64,000 bases of DNA from Enhygromyxa salina (lineage in GTDB: Bacteria > Myxococcota_A > Polyangia > Nannocystales > Nannocystaceae): NCBI RefSeq assembly GCF_002994635.1, contig NZ_PVNL01000057.1:124001-188000 (forward strand), read 5' to 3'. Shown here piece by piece: positions 46,487 to 55,503 of the stretch. Position 1 is the first letter of the stretch, and every line of letters starts with the position of its first letter. Below the pieces are notes generated by a model. The model was given only the letters and a program-made list of their open reading frames with translations, was not told the origin of the DNA and searched no databases. The position numbers were made by a program, and so were the translations under genes.

Positions 46487-46495
46487 ACTCCTACT

Positions 46496-48022
46496 TTGGC
46501 CAGCGCGACGACCAACCACTACGATCTGATCGTGCTCGGCACCGACTTCGCCGGGCTGGTCGCGGCGGCGCTGGTTGCCCGCCGCGGCAAGCGGGTGCTG
46601 GTGATCCCGCACGGCCCGATCGACGGCCGCTATCGGCTCGCGCGTCGGGGCTTCGCGCTCGACACCGCGCCGCTCGTGCACCTGGGCTGCCCGGCCGTAC
46701 AGCGAGTGTTCGAAGAGCTGGGCCTGTGGACGCAGATCCGCCGCGAGCACCGACCGCTGGGCGAGCTGCTGCACTACGCGCTGGCTGACCATCGGCTCGA
46801 CGCCGAGCCCAACGACTCGAGCTGGCTGCGAGAGACCCACCGAGAGTGGCCCGAAGATCCCGTCGCCGAGGCGTGGGAGCACCGTCGGCAGTGGAGCGAG
46901 GCGACCGACGAGCTGCTCGACGATCTGCTCGGATCCGACAGCGCGCTGGTCCCCGATGGGTTCTGGAGTCGCCGGTTTCTGGCCCGGGTGTCGAATCAGC
47001 TGCCGGCCGCCGACTTCGACGAGCTCGGGCCGCTCACCGCTGGGCACCCGCTGCGCGCCCAGTCGCGCGCGCTCGAGGCCTGGCTGCAGCACCTGAGCCC
47101 GGCGCAGCTGGGCAAGGCCGCGAGCCTGCGGATCTCGAGGCTGTGGGAGCGCGGCCCCGAAGACCGCAGCGGCGGCGGACCGGGCCTGCGCGAGCAGCTA
47201 GTTCAGCGGCTCGAGCTCAAGTCTGGCGAGGTCAAGTCGAACCTGCGGATCGCCGAGATCATGCACAAGCGCGGCCGCGTCACGGGGATCACCCTGCTCG
47301 GCAAGCGCGACCGCTACGGCTGCGATCACATGCTGATCGCCACGGATCCGCGCCGGCTGATCGACGGGCCGCTGGTCGCCGCGTCGCTGCCCAAACCGCT
47401 GCAGGTCAGCCTCGACAACATCGAGAGCGCCGCGCGGCGGTTCGTGCTCCACCTCGACATCGACGAGCGTGGGATCGGGCCGGGGCTCGAGGGCCTGGTC
47501 GTGTGCGTGCCCGAGCGGGCGATCGAGACCAACGAGGGCGCGGGGATGACCTACCTGCGGCTCGAGCCGGGGCCCGGACAAGAGGGTGTTCGGAGCGTGT
47601 CGATCGTCCGCGTGCTGGGGCCGGACGAGTCGACCGACGATGTCCGCGAGCGGATCTTGGATGAGCTCGAGCAGCGCGGGGTGCTGCCGTTCGCGCGCCC
47701 GTGGCTGCGGTTGATCCACTCGCCCCACGACGGCCGCGAGGCGACCGACGGCGCCGGTCAGCGGCTTGAGGCGTTCGGCGCCGACACGGCCCTGCGCGTG
47801 CCGATGGACCCGCTGTACCGGCTGCGTGGGGCCGCGCCGAGTCTGGGTGTGGGGATGCTGCCGCACTCGTCGGGGATCAAGAACCTGTACTTCGCGTCGC
47901 GCATGACCTACCCGGGGCTGGGGCTCGAGGGGGAGTTCGCGGCGGGCTGGGCGGCCGCGGGCGCGGTCGCGGCGGCCGGGCGCGCGGGGCTGGGCCGCAA
48001 CCTGTTCCTTGGTCGGGGCTGA
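46496..48022 (+). CDS. FAD-dependent oxidoreductase, phytoene-desaturase-like
   Basis: The product is 508 residues with a TTG start. DLIVLGTDFAGLVAAALVA is the N-terminal dinucleotide fold, but the second Gly of the usual GxGxxG is Asp (GTDFAG). GKRVLVI ends the beta-alpha-beta, and MTYPGLGLEGEFAAGWAAAG is the C-terminal FAD-contacting segment of amine oxidase/desaturase-type flavoproteins. Around residues 190-260 is a lineage-specific region. The substrate is unknown. A role with the squalene operon (as HpnE) is not supported by sequence; it is far away and lacks an HpnE-like pattern that I can see. Confidence 0.75.
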   Translation: MASATTNHYDLIVLGTDFAGLVAAALVARRGKRVLVIPHGPIDGRYRLARRGFALDTAPLVHLGCPAVQRVFEELGLWTQIRREHRPLGELLHYALADHRLDAEPNDSSWLRETHREWPEDPVAEAWEHRRQWSEATDELLDDLLGSDSALVPDGFWSRRFLARVSNQLPAADFDELGPLTAGHPLRAQSRALEAWLQHLSPAQLGKAASLRISRLWERGPEDRSGGGPGLREQLVQRLELKSGEVKSNLRIAEIMHKRGRVTGITLLGKRDRYGCDHMLIATDPRRLIDGPLVAASLPKPLQVSLDNIESAARRFVLHLDIDERGIGPGLEGLVVCVPERAIETNEGAGMTYLRLEPGPGQEGVRSVSIVRVLGPDESTDDVRERILDELEQRGVLPFARPWLRLIHSPHDGREATDGAGQRLEAFGADTALRVPMDPLYRLRGAAPSLGVGMLPHSSGIKNLYFASRMTYPGLGLEGEFAAGWAAAGAVAAAGRAGLGRNLFLGRG

Positions 48023-48032
48023 GCGGGTCGGG

Positions 48033-48046
48033 GCTGAGCGCTCAGC
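48033..48046. terminator. 14-bp palindrome between convergent genes
   Basis: GCTGAGCGCTCAGC is a perfect 14-bp palindrome spanning the short gap between the FAD gene stop and the ygfZ stop. It may terminate both, but has no loop or T-run and could be incidental. Confidence 0.25.
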
Positions 48047-48977
48047 GACGGCCGCCGAGGGTCACCGTCGCTGCCTGCTGGCGACCGGCGCGACCGGGGT
48101 CGTCACCCAGCGGTGGGCTTTGAACCGTGATCGTGAGCTCGTCGGCGTGCAGCTGGGCGCCTGGCTTGGCGTGGGCGCGGCGGACGATCGCCAGGCCCTC
48201 GAGCGCCTGGGTGTGGCTGGTCAGGTGACCGACCTGGGCGCCGTCGACCTGCAGCGCGATCGGCAGCGGCGACGTGGGCGCGGCGGACAGCTTCACGCGG
48301 ACCATGACGCGGTTGACCTGGCCGCGGTTGTGGATGCGCGAGAGCGGCTCTTGACCCAAGAAGCAGCCCTTGTCGTACGAGACGGCGTCGACGAACCCGA
48401 CCTCGGGCGGGAACCGGTCCGCCGCGATCTCGAACCCCCAGGCCGGACGCCCGTGGGCGATCCGGGCGGCGGTGAACGCCTCGGTATCGGCCGGCTCGCC
48501 GATCTTGGCGAGCGCCGTGCTCAGGGCCGACTCGGGACCGACCAGCACGACCCCCGGCAACGGGTGGGTGCCCGCGAACGCGCGGACCCCAGCCGGCAGC
48601 GCGCCGAGCTGCTCGGGCGTCAGCGTCGCGGCCTCGGTCCATGCGATCGCGCAGGCATGATCGGTCAATGGCTCGAGCTCGACGTCGTCCATGATGATGT
48701 GCGCGTCGAGCTTGGCGGTCACGTCCGGGGCGATCTCGGCCGGCAGCAACAGCCACGGCTCGTCCTCCGTGACCGCCAGGACCAGCACCTCGCTGATGAT
48801 CTTGCCCTTGACGGTGAGCAGCGTGGCCGCCGTCGCGCGCCCAGGTGTGAGCTCACCGACGTCGGCGCTGAGCAGGCCCTGGAGGAAACGCGTGGCGTCG
48901 TCGCCCGTGACGCGGACCACGGCGCGAGCTTGGTTCGGGAGCGTGGCGAGCAGGGCGTGTCGGATCGTCGCGGTCAC
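48042..48977 (-). CDS. ygfZ: folate-binding protein YgfZ (GcvT-like)
   Basis: 311 residues from GTG 48977; a longer frame upstream overlaps the divergent promoter and the next gene. VDAVSYDKGCFLGQEPLSRIHNRG is the YgfZ/IBA57 motif (KGC-x-GQE). RVTGDDATRFLQGLLSADV and LLTVKGKIISEVLVL match the GcvT-like N-domain. These proteins help assemble or repair Fe-S enzymes using folate. It is divergent from a TolC-family gene. Confidence 0.95.
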   Translation of the reverse strand: MTATIRHALLATLPNQARAVVRVTGDDATRFLQGLLSADVGELTPGRATAATLLTVKGKIISEVLVLAVTEDEPWLLLPAEIAPDVTAKLDAHIIMDDVELEPLTDHACAIAWTEAATLTPEQLGALPAGVRAFAGTHPLPGVVLVGPESALSTALAKIGEPADTEAFTAARIAHGRPAWGFEIAADRFPPEVGFVDAVSYDKGCFLGQEPLSRIHNRGQVNRVMVRVKLSAAPTSPLPIALQVDGAQVGHLTSHTQALEGLAIVRRAHAKPGAQLHADELTITVQSPPLGDDPGRAGRQQAATVTLGGRR

Positions 48978-49077
48978 GCCAGCACCATGGCAAGCCTGGT
49001 TCCGGGCCGCAACGCGGTCGCGGATCAGGGCGCGCGCGCGGCTTGCCTGGCCCCGAGCGGCGGTGTAGGGGTTGCCG

Positions 49078-50895
49078 ATGCGATCGCGTCGTGAGCGAGT
49101 CCCGGCCCCTGGCCGTCCCCGGGTCGCGCTCACTTGTCTGACGGTGGTGCTGCTGACCGCCACCACGGTCCGCGCCGCGCCGCCGCCCTCCCCCGCTGAT
49201 CCCGTCGCGGATCCGATCGCCGAACCCGCCGCCGTCGGGCCGGTCGTCGAAGGTCCCAGCGCGCCGCCGCCCGTGCTCGACGGGCCCCCGCCGGCCTCGA
49301 AGCAGCTGCCCGAGCCGCGCACCGGTCACGCGCCCCCGCTGGTGTTCAGCGGAGCGCCGGGGTCTCAGGGCGGGCTGCTCGGCACCGACGATCCCGTGCG
49401 CGCGCTGTTCGAGATGCCCCCGTCGACGCGCGACGACGCCTACGGCCCGCGCCCGGCTGGGATCCCCTCGCTGAGCCGCGAGCAGATCGTGCGCTACGGC
49501 CTCGACAACCCCTACGTCAAGGCGGCGGATCAGAACATCGAGGCCATGCGCGCGCTGCTGCGGATGGCCAAGTTCGCGTGGGTGCCGATCGTGCGGACGT
49601 CCGCGGTGCTGACCCCGGGCGCGGCGATCGAGTGCGACGACGTCTCGCTGCAGGGCGAAAACGGACAGCCGTTCTCCTATCAGTATTGCCGGGCCGCAGG
49701 CGACCCCGCGACCGGCCTCGGTCGCGACGGTGGCGACCCCGCCGACCTCCAGACCGTCGGCGGCTACTTCGACCGCATCGCCCAGGCTGGGATCGCGCTG
49801 CGGCTCAGCGCTGAATTCGTCGTGCCGATCACGACCTTCGGGAAGATCCTGAGCGCCAAGAAGCTCGCGACGCAGGGCGTCGAGATCGCACGGCTGCAGC
49901 ACCTGGCGACCGAGCAAGAGACGCTGCTGCGCATCTACGAGGCCCACGCCGCGCTGTTGCTCGCGCGCGAGAGCGTCGGGATCCTCGACGAGGCGTGGGG
50001 GATCATCGGGGCCGAGCGGGTCAAGATCGAGACCGAGCTGGGGATCGGGCCCGACGGCGAGCCCGCGTTCGATGCCGATCCCGAGTCGCTCAACCTCGAT
50101 CGAGACCCCGACGATCTTACCCGGCTCGAGGTCGGGGAGATCGAGCTGGCCGGGCGCATGCGCGAGGCTCGAATGATCGAGGCCAAGGCGCTGGCCAGCC
50201 TGTGGGCGATCGCCGGCAGCGCGGCCCCGCGCGGGTTCGACGTCGCCGAGCAGCGCCTGGCCCCCGACACGATCGAAGGCGGGCTGGCCGAGCTCGACCA
50301 CTATCGAACGCTGGCCCTGAAGAACCGACCCGAGGCCAAGCTCGCCGACGCCGGCGTCGAGGCCCGCAAGGTCCAGGAGAAGCTCGCGCGCACCAACTTC
50401 TTGCCGGATCTCGGGGCCGTCGTGCGGCTTGGCTACGGCTACGCCAACAAGGCCACGCCGGAGATGCGGACGCTCAACTACACCGGCCGACTCAACTACT
50501 CGAACGTGTACTTCGGGCTGGCGATGAGCTGGAACCTGGACTTTCACAACAACGCGTTCGCGCTGCAGCGAGCCCGGGCCCAGCGCCGCGAGGCCGAGTA
50601 CCAGCGCGAGGCGGCCCAGCGACTGCTGGCGCTCGAGGTCGAGGACGCCTACCGCGGGGTCATCGACGCCGAGCAGCAGCTGCGCTTCGCCGAGCTCGCG
50701 CGTGACAAGTCGTGGCGGCTGGTCATCTCGGAGCAGACCAGCGGCACGATCGGCGCGAGCAACTTCGAGGATCTCCGCAAGGCGCTGACGAAGTGGGCGG
50801 AGTTCGAGTTTCAGCGGTTCGAGGCGGTCATGAAGCGCAACGTCGCGCTGGCCCGGCTCAGCCGCGCGGTCGGTGTGCCGCTGACCTCGCACTGA
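49078..50895 (+). CDS. TolC-family outer-membrane efflux protein
   Basis: 605 residues from ATG 49078 with a signal peptide (VALTCLTVVLLTATTVRAA). A Pro-rich leader of ~100 residues precedes the TolC core: two long helical hairpins with LRIYEAHAALLLARESVGILDEA, KNRPEAKLADAGVEARKVQEKLARTNFLPDLGAVVRLGYGY, and NAFALQRARAQRREAEYQREAAQRLLALEVEDAYRGVIDAEQQL. The gene lacks adjacent pump partners, so the substrate is unknown. Its stop is 12 bp from a lipoprotein gene. Confidence 0.9.
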   Translation: MRSRRERVPAPGRPRVALTCLTVVLLTATTVRAAPPPSPADPVADPIAEPAAVGPVVEGPSAPPPVLDGPPPASKQLPEPRTGHAPPLVFSGAPGSQGGLLGTDDPVRALFEMPPSTRDDAYGPRPAGIPSLSREQIVRYGLDNPYVKAADQNIEAMRALLRMAKFAWVPIVRTSAVLTPGAAIECDDVSLQGENGQPFSYQYCRAAGDPATGLGRDGGDPADLQTVGGYFDRIAQAGIALRLSAEFVVPITTFGKILSAKKLATQGVEIARLQHLATEQETLLRIYEAHAALLLARESVGILDEAWGIIGAERVKIETELGIGPDGEPAFDADPESLNLDRDPDDLTRLEVGEIELAGRMREARMIEAKALASLWAIAGSAAPRGFDVAEQRLAPDTIEGGLAELDHYRTLALKNRPEAKLADAGVEARKVQEKLARTNFLPDLGAVVRLGYGYANKATPEMRTLNYTGRLNYSNVYFGLAMSWNLDFHNNAFALQRARAQRREAEYQREAAQRLLALEVEDAYRGVIDAEQQLRFAELARDKSWRLVISEQTSGTIGASNFEDLRKALTKWAEFEFQRFEAVMKRNVALARLSRAVGVPLTSH

Positions 50896-50907
50896 TACAC
50901 TGCGCGA
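50896..50907 (+). promoter_or_regulatory. -10-like TACACT 6 nt before the GTG at 50908
   Basis: TACACT (50896-50901), overlapping the TolC stop region, is followed by six bases and GTG, with no Shine-Dalgarno sequence. This suggests a leaderless transcript. Confidence 0.45.
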
Positions 50908-52290
50908 GTGACGAACTTTTCTGGACGTGGTCAAAACCGAACGATCCTGAGCCTGACGCTGGCGGTCAGCTCGCTCGCCTGCAAACCCCCGCCGGCCGTC
51001 GACGACGCGGGGAGCGAGACAGCCGGTGATGGCGACGGCGATCCGACCGGCGACGGCGACGGCGATCCGACTGGCGACGGCGACGGCGATCCGACCGGCG
51101 ACGGCGACGGCGATCCGACCGGCGATGGTGATGGCGATCCAACCGGCGACGGCGACGGTGATCCATCCGGCTGCGCTGGGGCGCTCGACATCCTGCTCGT
51201 GGTCGACAACTCGGGGACCATGGGTGAGGCCCAGGCGCGACTCGCCGCCAGCATGGCTGGGCTCATCGATCCGCTCGACGCGGCGGGGGTCGACTGGCGG
51301 ATCGGTGTGACCACGACCGACAACGGCAACCCATGGTGCCCGCCGGGGCAGACCACACCGGAGGCCGGGAACTTGGTGTTGAGCTCGTGCAAGAGCCGCC
51401 TGGGCGACTTCAACTTCAACAACGGACAGATCGACGCCAGCGACCTCGCGTGCAACGACGTGTGCGAATTTGCCAACGTGGCGATCGCTCCGACGACCAC
51501 CGAGGTCGACGACACTCCGGCCCCGCGCCGCTGGGTCGAGCGCATCGACGGGGTCAGCAACTTGGCCGATGATCTCGACCCCGCCGCCGCGCTGGCCTGT
51601 CTGGTGCCGATGGGCATCAACGGATGTGGCTTCGAACAGCAGCTCGAGTCCGGGTACCTCGCGCTGGTCCGAGCCCAGAACGCGGACGAGATGAACTATG
51701 GGTTCCTGCGCAGCGACGCCAGCTTGCTGGTGATCATCGTGAGCGACGAGGTCGACTGCTCCTACAACAAGGGCTGGTCCGAGATCTTCGAGCCGGACGG
51801 CAACAAGGTGTTTTGGTCCGATCCCAACTCGCAGTTCCCGACCAGCGCCGTGTGCTGGAACGCGGGCGTGGAGTGCGTCGGTGATCCCAGCAGCTACGCC
51901 AGCTGCGATCCGGCGGACTTCGACGTCAATGCAGAGAGCGCGGCGAGTGACGCCGACGCGGTGCTGCATCCCGTCGGCCGCTATGACGCCTTGCTGGATG
52001 GCCTCGAGGCTCAGCTGCAGGCGCTCGATCCCACTGCTGCGGTGCAGCTGTCGGTGATCGGGGGCGCGGCCGGGGATGGGACGTTGGTGTACGCGGCGTC
52101 ACCCGACTCGAACTTCCAAAACTCGTTTGGGATCGGTCCAGGGTGCAGCGCCGGGGACATGGAGGCGCTGCCGCCCGTGCGCATGCGCGAGGTCGTCGAG
52201 CACAGCGGCGGCCAGCTTCAGTCGATCTGCGCGGACAGCTACGCGGGGACCCTCGGTAAGCTGGTCGAGCCGTTTACGGCCTGCCCGTAG
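50908..52290 (+). CDS. VWA-domain lipoprotein
   Basis: A 460-residue lipoprotein with GTG start and lipobox VSSLAC. Residues ~40-87 are six tandem Asp-Gly-Asp-Gly-Asp-Pro-Thr-Gly-type units. The von Willebrand A domain then starts at ALDILLVVDNSGTMGEAQ, with MIDAS residues Asp100, Ser102 and Thr104. SLLVIIVSDEVDCSY is the last strand with a third MIDAS Asp. Cysteines are numerous, as in extracytoplasmic proteins. VWA proteins bind ligands or other proteins via a metal ion; the partner is unknown. Confidence 0.93.
   Translation: MTNFSGRGQNRTILSLTLAVSSLACKPPPAVDDAGSETAGDGDGDPTGDGDGDPTGDGDGDPTGDGDGDPTGDGDGDPTGDGDGDPSGCAGALDILLVVDNSGTMGEAQARLAASMAGLIDPLDAAGVDWRIGVTTTDNGNPWCPPGQTTPEAGNLVLSSCKSRLGDFNFNNGQIDASDLACNDVCEFANVAIAPTTTEVDDTPAPRRWVERIDGVSNLADDLDPAAALACLVPMGINGCGFEQQLESGYLALVRAQNADEMNYGFLRSDASLLVIIVSDEVDCSYNKGWSEIFEPDGNKVFWSDPNSQFPTSAVCWNAGVECVGDPSSYASCDPADFDVNAESAASDADAVLHPVGRYDALLDGLEAQLQALDPTAAVQLSVIGGAAGDGTLVYAASPDSNFQNSFGIGPGCSAGDMEALPPVRMREVVEHSGGQLQSICADSYAGTLGKLVEPFTACP
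51028..51170 (+). repeat. 24-nt coding tandem repeat in the VWA lipoprotein
   Basis: Six near-identical 24-nt units (GGCGACGGCGACGGCGATCC-type) encode the Asp/Gly/Pro linker. Copy number can change by slippage. Confidence 0.9.
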
Positions 52291-52448
52291 CGGCAAACGC
52301 GACGCTCGGCTGGTCGGCAAATTGCTGCGCGCCTCGACTCGGCGGCCACAGCACGTGATCCAGCCCGCGGCGCAGATCTCGCGTCTGCCTCGATCCCCCA
52401 AAAGAGTAGGTCGCGGCGGCCGGCGGGCAGCGTATGATTTGCTCGCCC

Positions 52449-53813
52449 ATGACCTGGGAAAACCTGATCGACCCCACCCTGCTTCGACCCCTGCTGGCCA
52501 ACGCCGCGTCCGACTGCGGGGGCCTCGGCACCTACGCGTGGGCCTTCGGCCAGGGGGTGCTCGTCGACCTCACGCCGTGCGTGTACCCGCTGATCCCGGT
52601 GACGGTCGCGGTGTTCGGGGCCAAGGGGGTCAGCAAGGGGCGCGCGCTGTTCCTGGCGGCGTCCTACGTGCTCGGCATGGCCGCGCTCTACACCAGCTTG
52701 GGTGTCGGGGTCGCGCTCGCGGCCGGGGGCGTGGGGTTTGGGACCTGGCTGGCCAACCCGTGGGTCGTGGGCCCGCTGGTGCTGGTGTTGCTCGCGCTCG
52801 CGGCCAGCATGTTTGGCGCGTTCGAGCTTCAGCTGCCCTCGGCGCTGGAGAACAAGCTGGCCAACGTCGGCGGCGCGGGTCCATTCGGCGCGTTCTTGAT
52901 GGGCCTGGTCAGCGGCCTGGTCTCGGCGCCCTGCACGGGGCCGGTGCTGCTCAACCTCCTGGCCTACATCGCGGTCTCGGCTGATCGTCCTGGCGGGGTG
53001 CTGTACGGCGGCTCGCTGCTGTTCACCTACGCGCTGGGCATGGGCACGCTGTTCTTCGCGGTCGCGCTCGGGGCCAGCTTGTTCAAGCCTGGGCCGTGGA
53101 TGGACCACATCAAGAGCGTGTTTGGGATCGCGCTGATCGTGATGGCGTTCTACTTCATGCGGCCGCTGAGCCCGGCGCTCTCGGACTTCGTGATCAACCC
53201 GCAGTGGGGTCTGTGGCTGGGCCTGGGGCTCACGGTCGCGGGCGTGGCTGCAGGCGCGGTCCACCGCAGCTTCCACGGTCCCCTGAGCGAGAAGCTGATC
53301 AAGGGCACGGCCGTGGCGGTCGCCTCGTTCGGCAGCATCTTGATGCTCAACAACATCTTGTGGGTCGAGCTGACCGCCGACTGGCACGAGGTCGAGACCA
53401 TGGACGAGCTCGAGGCCGCGGTCGCGCGGGCCGACGAGGCCGGCAAGCCGATCCTGATCGACTTTGGCGCGTCGTGGTGCAACCCCTGCCACGAGCTCGA
53501 GGCCAAGACCTTCTCGGCGCCCGAGGTCGAGGCCGAGCTGGCCAAGTACGAGCTCGTGAAGATCGACGTCAGCGATCCAAGCGATGAGCAACAGGCGATG
53601 CAGTCGGCGTTTCACGCGGCCGAGCTGCCCAGCGTGGTCGTGTACACCGCCGGCTCCGGGCTCGGCGAGCGGATGGCCGACGTCCGCGCGGGCAAGGCCC
53701 AGCCCGAGCCGGCGATGCACGTGACCACCTTCATCGACGCGCCAGCGTTCCTCGAGCGGCTGTCGGGCACGGGCGCGCCCGATCCCCGGGCGGGGATCTG
53801 CAGCCGCAGCTGA
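52449..53813 (+). CDS. DsbD-like thiol:disulfide interchange protein (CcdA domain plus thioredoxin domain)
   Basis: The product is 454 residues. About eight membrane segments carry the conserved cysteines of the CcdA/DsbD beta domain (LVDLTPCVYPLIPVTV and VSAPCTGPVLLNLLAY). The C-terminal periplasmic thioredoxin domain has WCNPC (343-347) in ILIDFGASWCNPCHELEA. The N-terminal alpha domain of classical DsbD is absent, so electrons pass from cytoplasm to the membrane and straight to the gamma domain. It would supply reducing power for cytochrome c maturation or disulphide repair, fitting the multihaem cytochrome elsewhere in the window. It is convergent with a glutaredoxin-like lipoprotein gene. 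Confidence 0.92.
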   Translation: MTWENLIDPTLLRPLLANAASDCGGLGTYAWAFGQGVLVDLTPCVYPLIPVTVAVFGAKGVSKGRALFLAASYVLGMAALYTSLGVGVALAAGGVGFGTWLANPWVVGPLVLVLLALAASMFGAFELQLPSALENKLANVGGAGPFGAFLMGLVSGLVSAPCTGPVLLNLLAYIAVSADRPGGVLYGGSLLFTYALGMGTLFFAVALGASLFKPGPWMDHIKSVFGIALIVMAFYFMRPLSPALSDFVINPQWGLWLGLGLTVAGVAAGAVHRSFHGPLSEKLIKGTAVAVASFGSILMLNNILWVELTADWHEVETMDELEAAVARADEAGKPILIDFGASWCNPCHELEAKTFSAPEVEAELAKYELVKIDVSDPSDEQQAMQSAFHAAELPSVVVYTAGSGLGERMADVRAGKAQPEPAMHVTTFIDAPAFLERLSGTGAPDPRAGICSRS

Positions 53814-53825
53814 GCGGTCAGCGCC

Positions 53826-54518
53826 TCACAGCAGCTTCTCGATCGCGTTCTTGTCGAACCCCCGCAGCAGCTCGCCGCCGATGTCGATCATCGGCACCGA
53901 GCCGGTCGGGACGCCCTTGGCCTTGGCCTTGGCCTGCAGCTCGGCGGCGGCCGTGCGGTCCTTCTCGATGTCCTTGGCCACGTACTCGACGCCCTTGCGA
54001 TCGAGGTACTTCTCGAGCTGCTTGCAGACCCCGCACCACGAGGTCTTGTAGACGATGATCGGCGCCTCGCGGTTGGCGATCTGCTCGAGCGACTCGAGGT
54101 CGGTGGGCATCGCGTAGACCGACGAGCGCCCGGTCCCGAGCACGGCCGTCTCGAACTCGTCGCGGTCGACGGGATCGAGCGCGAACCGGCCGTCGGGCAG
54201 CGGCGCGTCGAGGTTGGCGACCCAGACTTTTCCGGGCGGGGCCGCGGCTCCGAACACGTTGACCCCGACCCGCGCCCGGGCTTCCGCCGGGACCTCGGCG
54301 AGGCTGGTGCAGTCGGCGAACACGCCTCGCTCGCCCGCGTAGGTGAGCACGAACTGGTCGGTGTTGGGGTCGAACACGGGCGGCTCGGCCTTGGCCGGGG
54401 TCGCGCGCTCGGCCGCGTCGGCCTGGGGTGGGCGCTCGGGCCCGCACGCGAACACGGCGAGCAGCGAGAGCGACAGGAGACAGGCGCGCGGGGATGGTTG
54501 CAGGGCGCGTGGAAGCAT
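53826..54518 (-). CDS. glutaredoxin-like lipoprotein
   Basis: 230 residues from ATG 54518, giving a signal peptide with lipobox LAVFAC; a longer frame is rejected. The first ~130 residues hold a small domain with a single Cys (FADCTSLAEVP). The C-terminal ~90 residues are thioredoxin/glutaredoxin-like: IIVYKTSWCGVCKQLEKYL (CxxC), VPTGSVPMIDIGGELLRGFD. As a lipoprotein it acts in the periplasm, where the neighbouring DsbD-like protein could reduce it. It is convergent with that gene. Confidence 0.85.
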   Translation of the reverse strand: MLPRALQPSPRACLLSLSLLAVFACGPERPPQADAAERATPAKAEPPVFDPNTDQFVLTYAGERGVFADCTSLAEVPAEARARVGVNVFGAAAPPGKVWVANLDAPLPDGRFALDPVDRDEFETAVLGTGRSSVYAMPTDLESLEQIANREAPIIVYKTSWCGVCKQLEKYLDRKGVEYVAKDIEKDRTAAAELQAKAKAKGVPTGSVPMIDIGGELLRGFDKNAIEKLL

Positions 54519-54546
54519 GACGAAGGCCGAGTATAGCGGGTGGGGT

Positions 54547-55494
54547 TCAGCTCGGGCGGGGTTGCGCGTGGGCGAGCTCGGGCACCCCGAGCAGCGGCCC
54601 CGGATCGCGCGGGACCCGAGCGAGATCAAAGTCTGCGAGCAGCTCGCGAGGCTCGACACCGTCGCGTTCGTGAGCGGTGTCCAGCAGCCCAGCAGAGACA
54701 GCCAGCGCCGCGACGACGCGGCGGGGATCGACTCCCGCGGCCCGCAGGGCCGACAGATCCGGCGCCCCGTGACGCTTGTTGAGCTTGTAGCCGTCGGCGC
54801 CGACGATCAGCGGTGCGTGGGCGAAGCTCGGCGTGGGCACCCCCAAGCTGCGTTGCAGCAGGATCTGTCGGGCGGTGCTGTCGATCAGATCGGCGCCGCG
54901 CAGCACGTGGGTGACCCCCATCGCGGCGTCGTCGACCACGACGGCGAGCTGATACGCCCAGGCCCCGTCCGCGCGTCGCAGCACGAACTCGCCGACCTCG
55001 ACCGCGACGTCCTGGCCGCGACGTCCGGCGATCTGATCGTCAAACCAGACCTCGCCGGACGGGACCCGCCAGCGCTGCGACGCGGGCTTGCCCGGGCGAC
55101 TGGGCCCCGCGCGACAGGTGCCCGGATAGATCGGCTCGGCGCCGTGGGGCGCCGACGCGACCTCGCGCAGCTCCCTGCGCGTACACGTGCACGCGAAGGT
55201 GTCGAGCTGGGCGAGCGCGGCCGCATACAGATCACCGCGCTCGGACTGGCGGTACGGGCCGTTCGGGCCGCCGACGTCGGGCCCCTCGTCCCAGTCGAGC
55301 CCCAGCCAGCGCAGCTCCTCGAGCTGCCGCGCCTCGTGCTCGGGCCGGCTGCGCTGCGGATCCAGATCTTCCACGCGCAGCACGAACCGACCACCGGCGG
55401 CCCGGACCTGCAGCCACGCGAGCAGAGCCGTGCGCGCGTTGCCGAGGTGGAGCCGCCCCGTCGGGCTTGGTGCGTAGCGACCGACGACCGTCAT
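54547..55494 (-). CDS. gluQ: glutamyl-Q tRNA(Asp) synthetase
   Basis: The product is 315 residues, about the size of YadB/GluQRS. GRYAPSPTGRLHLGNARTAL has the HIGH equivalent (HLGN), RVEDLDPQRSR follows, and KLNKRHG is the KMSKS equivalent. Cysteines of the zinc site occur in FACTCTRRE and YPGTCR. It lacks the anticodon-binding domain of GluRS. It attaches Glu to queuosine of tRNA-Asp. It follows the SnoaL-like gene by 9 bp on the same strand. Confidence 0.95.
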   Translation of the reverse strand: MTVVGRYAPSPTGRLHLGNARTALLAWLQVRAAGGRFVLRVEDLDPQRSRPEHEARQLEELRWLGLDWDEGPDVGGPNGPYRQSERGDLYAAALAQLDTFACTCTRRELREVASAPHGAEPIYPGTCRAGPSRPGKPASQRWRVPSGEVWFDDQIAGRRGQDVAVEVGEFVLRRADGAWAYQLAVVVDDAAMGVTHVLRGADLIDSTARQILLQRSLGVPTPSFAHAPLIVGADGYKLNKRHGAPDLSALRAAGVDPRRVVAALAVSAGLLDTAHERDGVEPRELLADFDLARVPRDPGPLLGVPELAHAQPRPS

Positions 55495-55503
55495 GGATCT
55501 CGA

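Noticed and set aside
46496..48022. HpnE for the squalene operon
   Set aside because: It is an FAD amine-oxidase-like protein, but lies 8 kb away in a purM unit and shows no HpnE-specific pattern I can identify.
48853..51969. Minus-strand open frame of 1038 codons opposite the TolC and VWA genes
   Set aside because: It crosses three genes and the repeat tract, has no recognisable domain, and the plus-strand genes have clear motifs.
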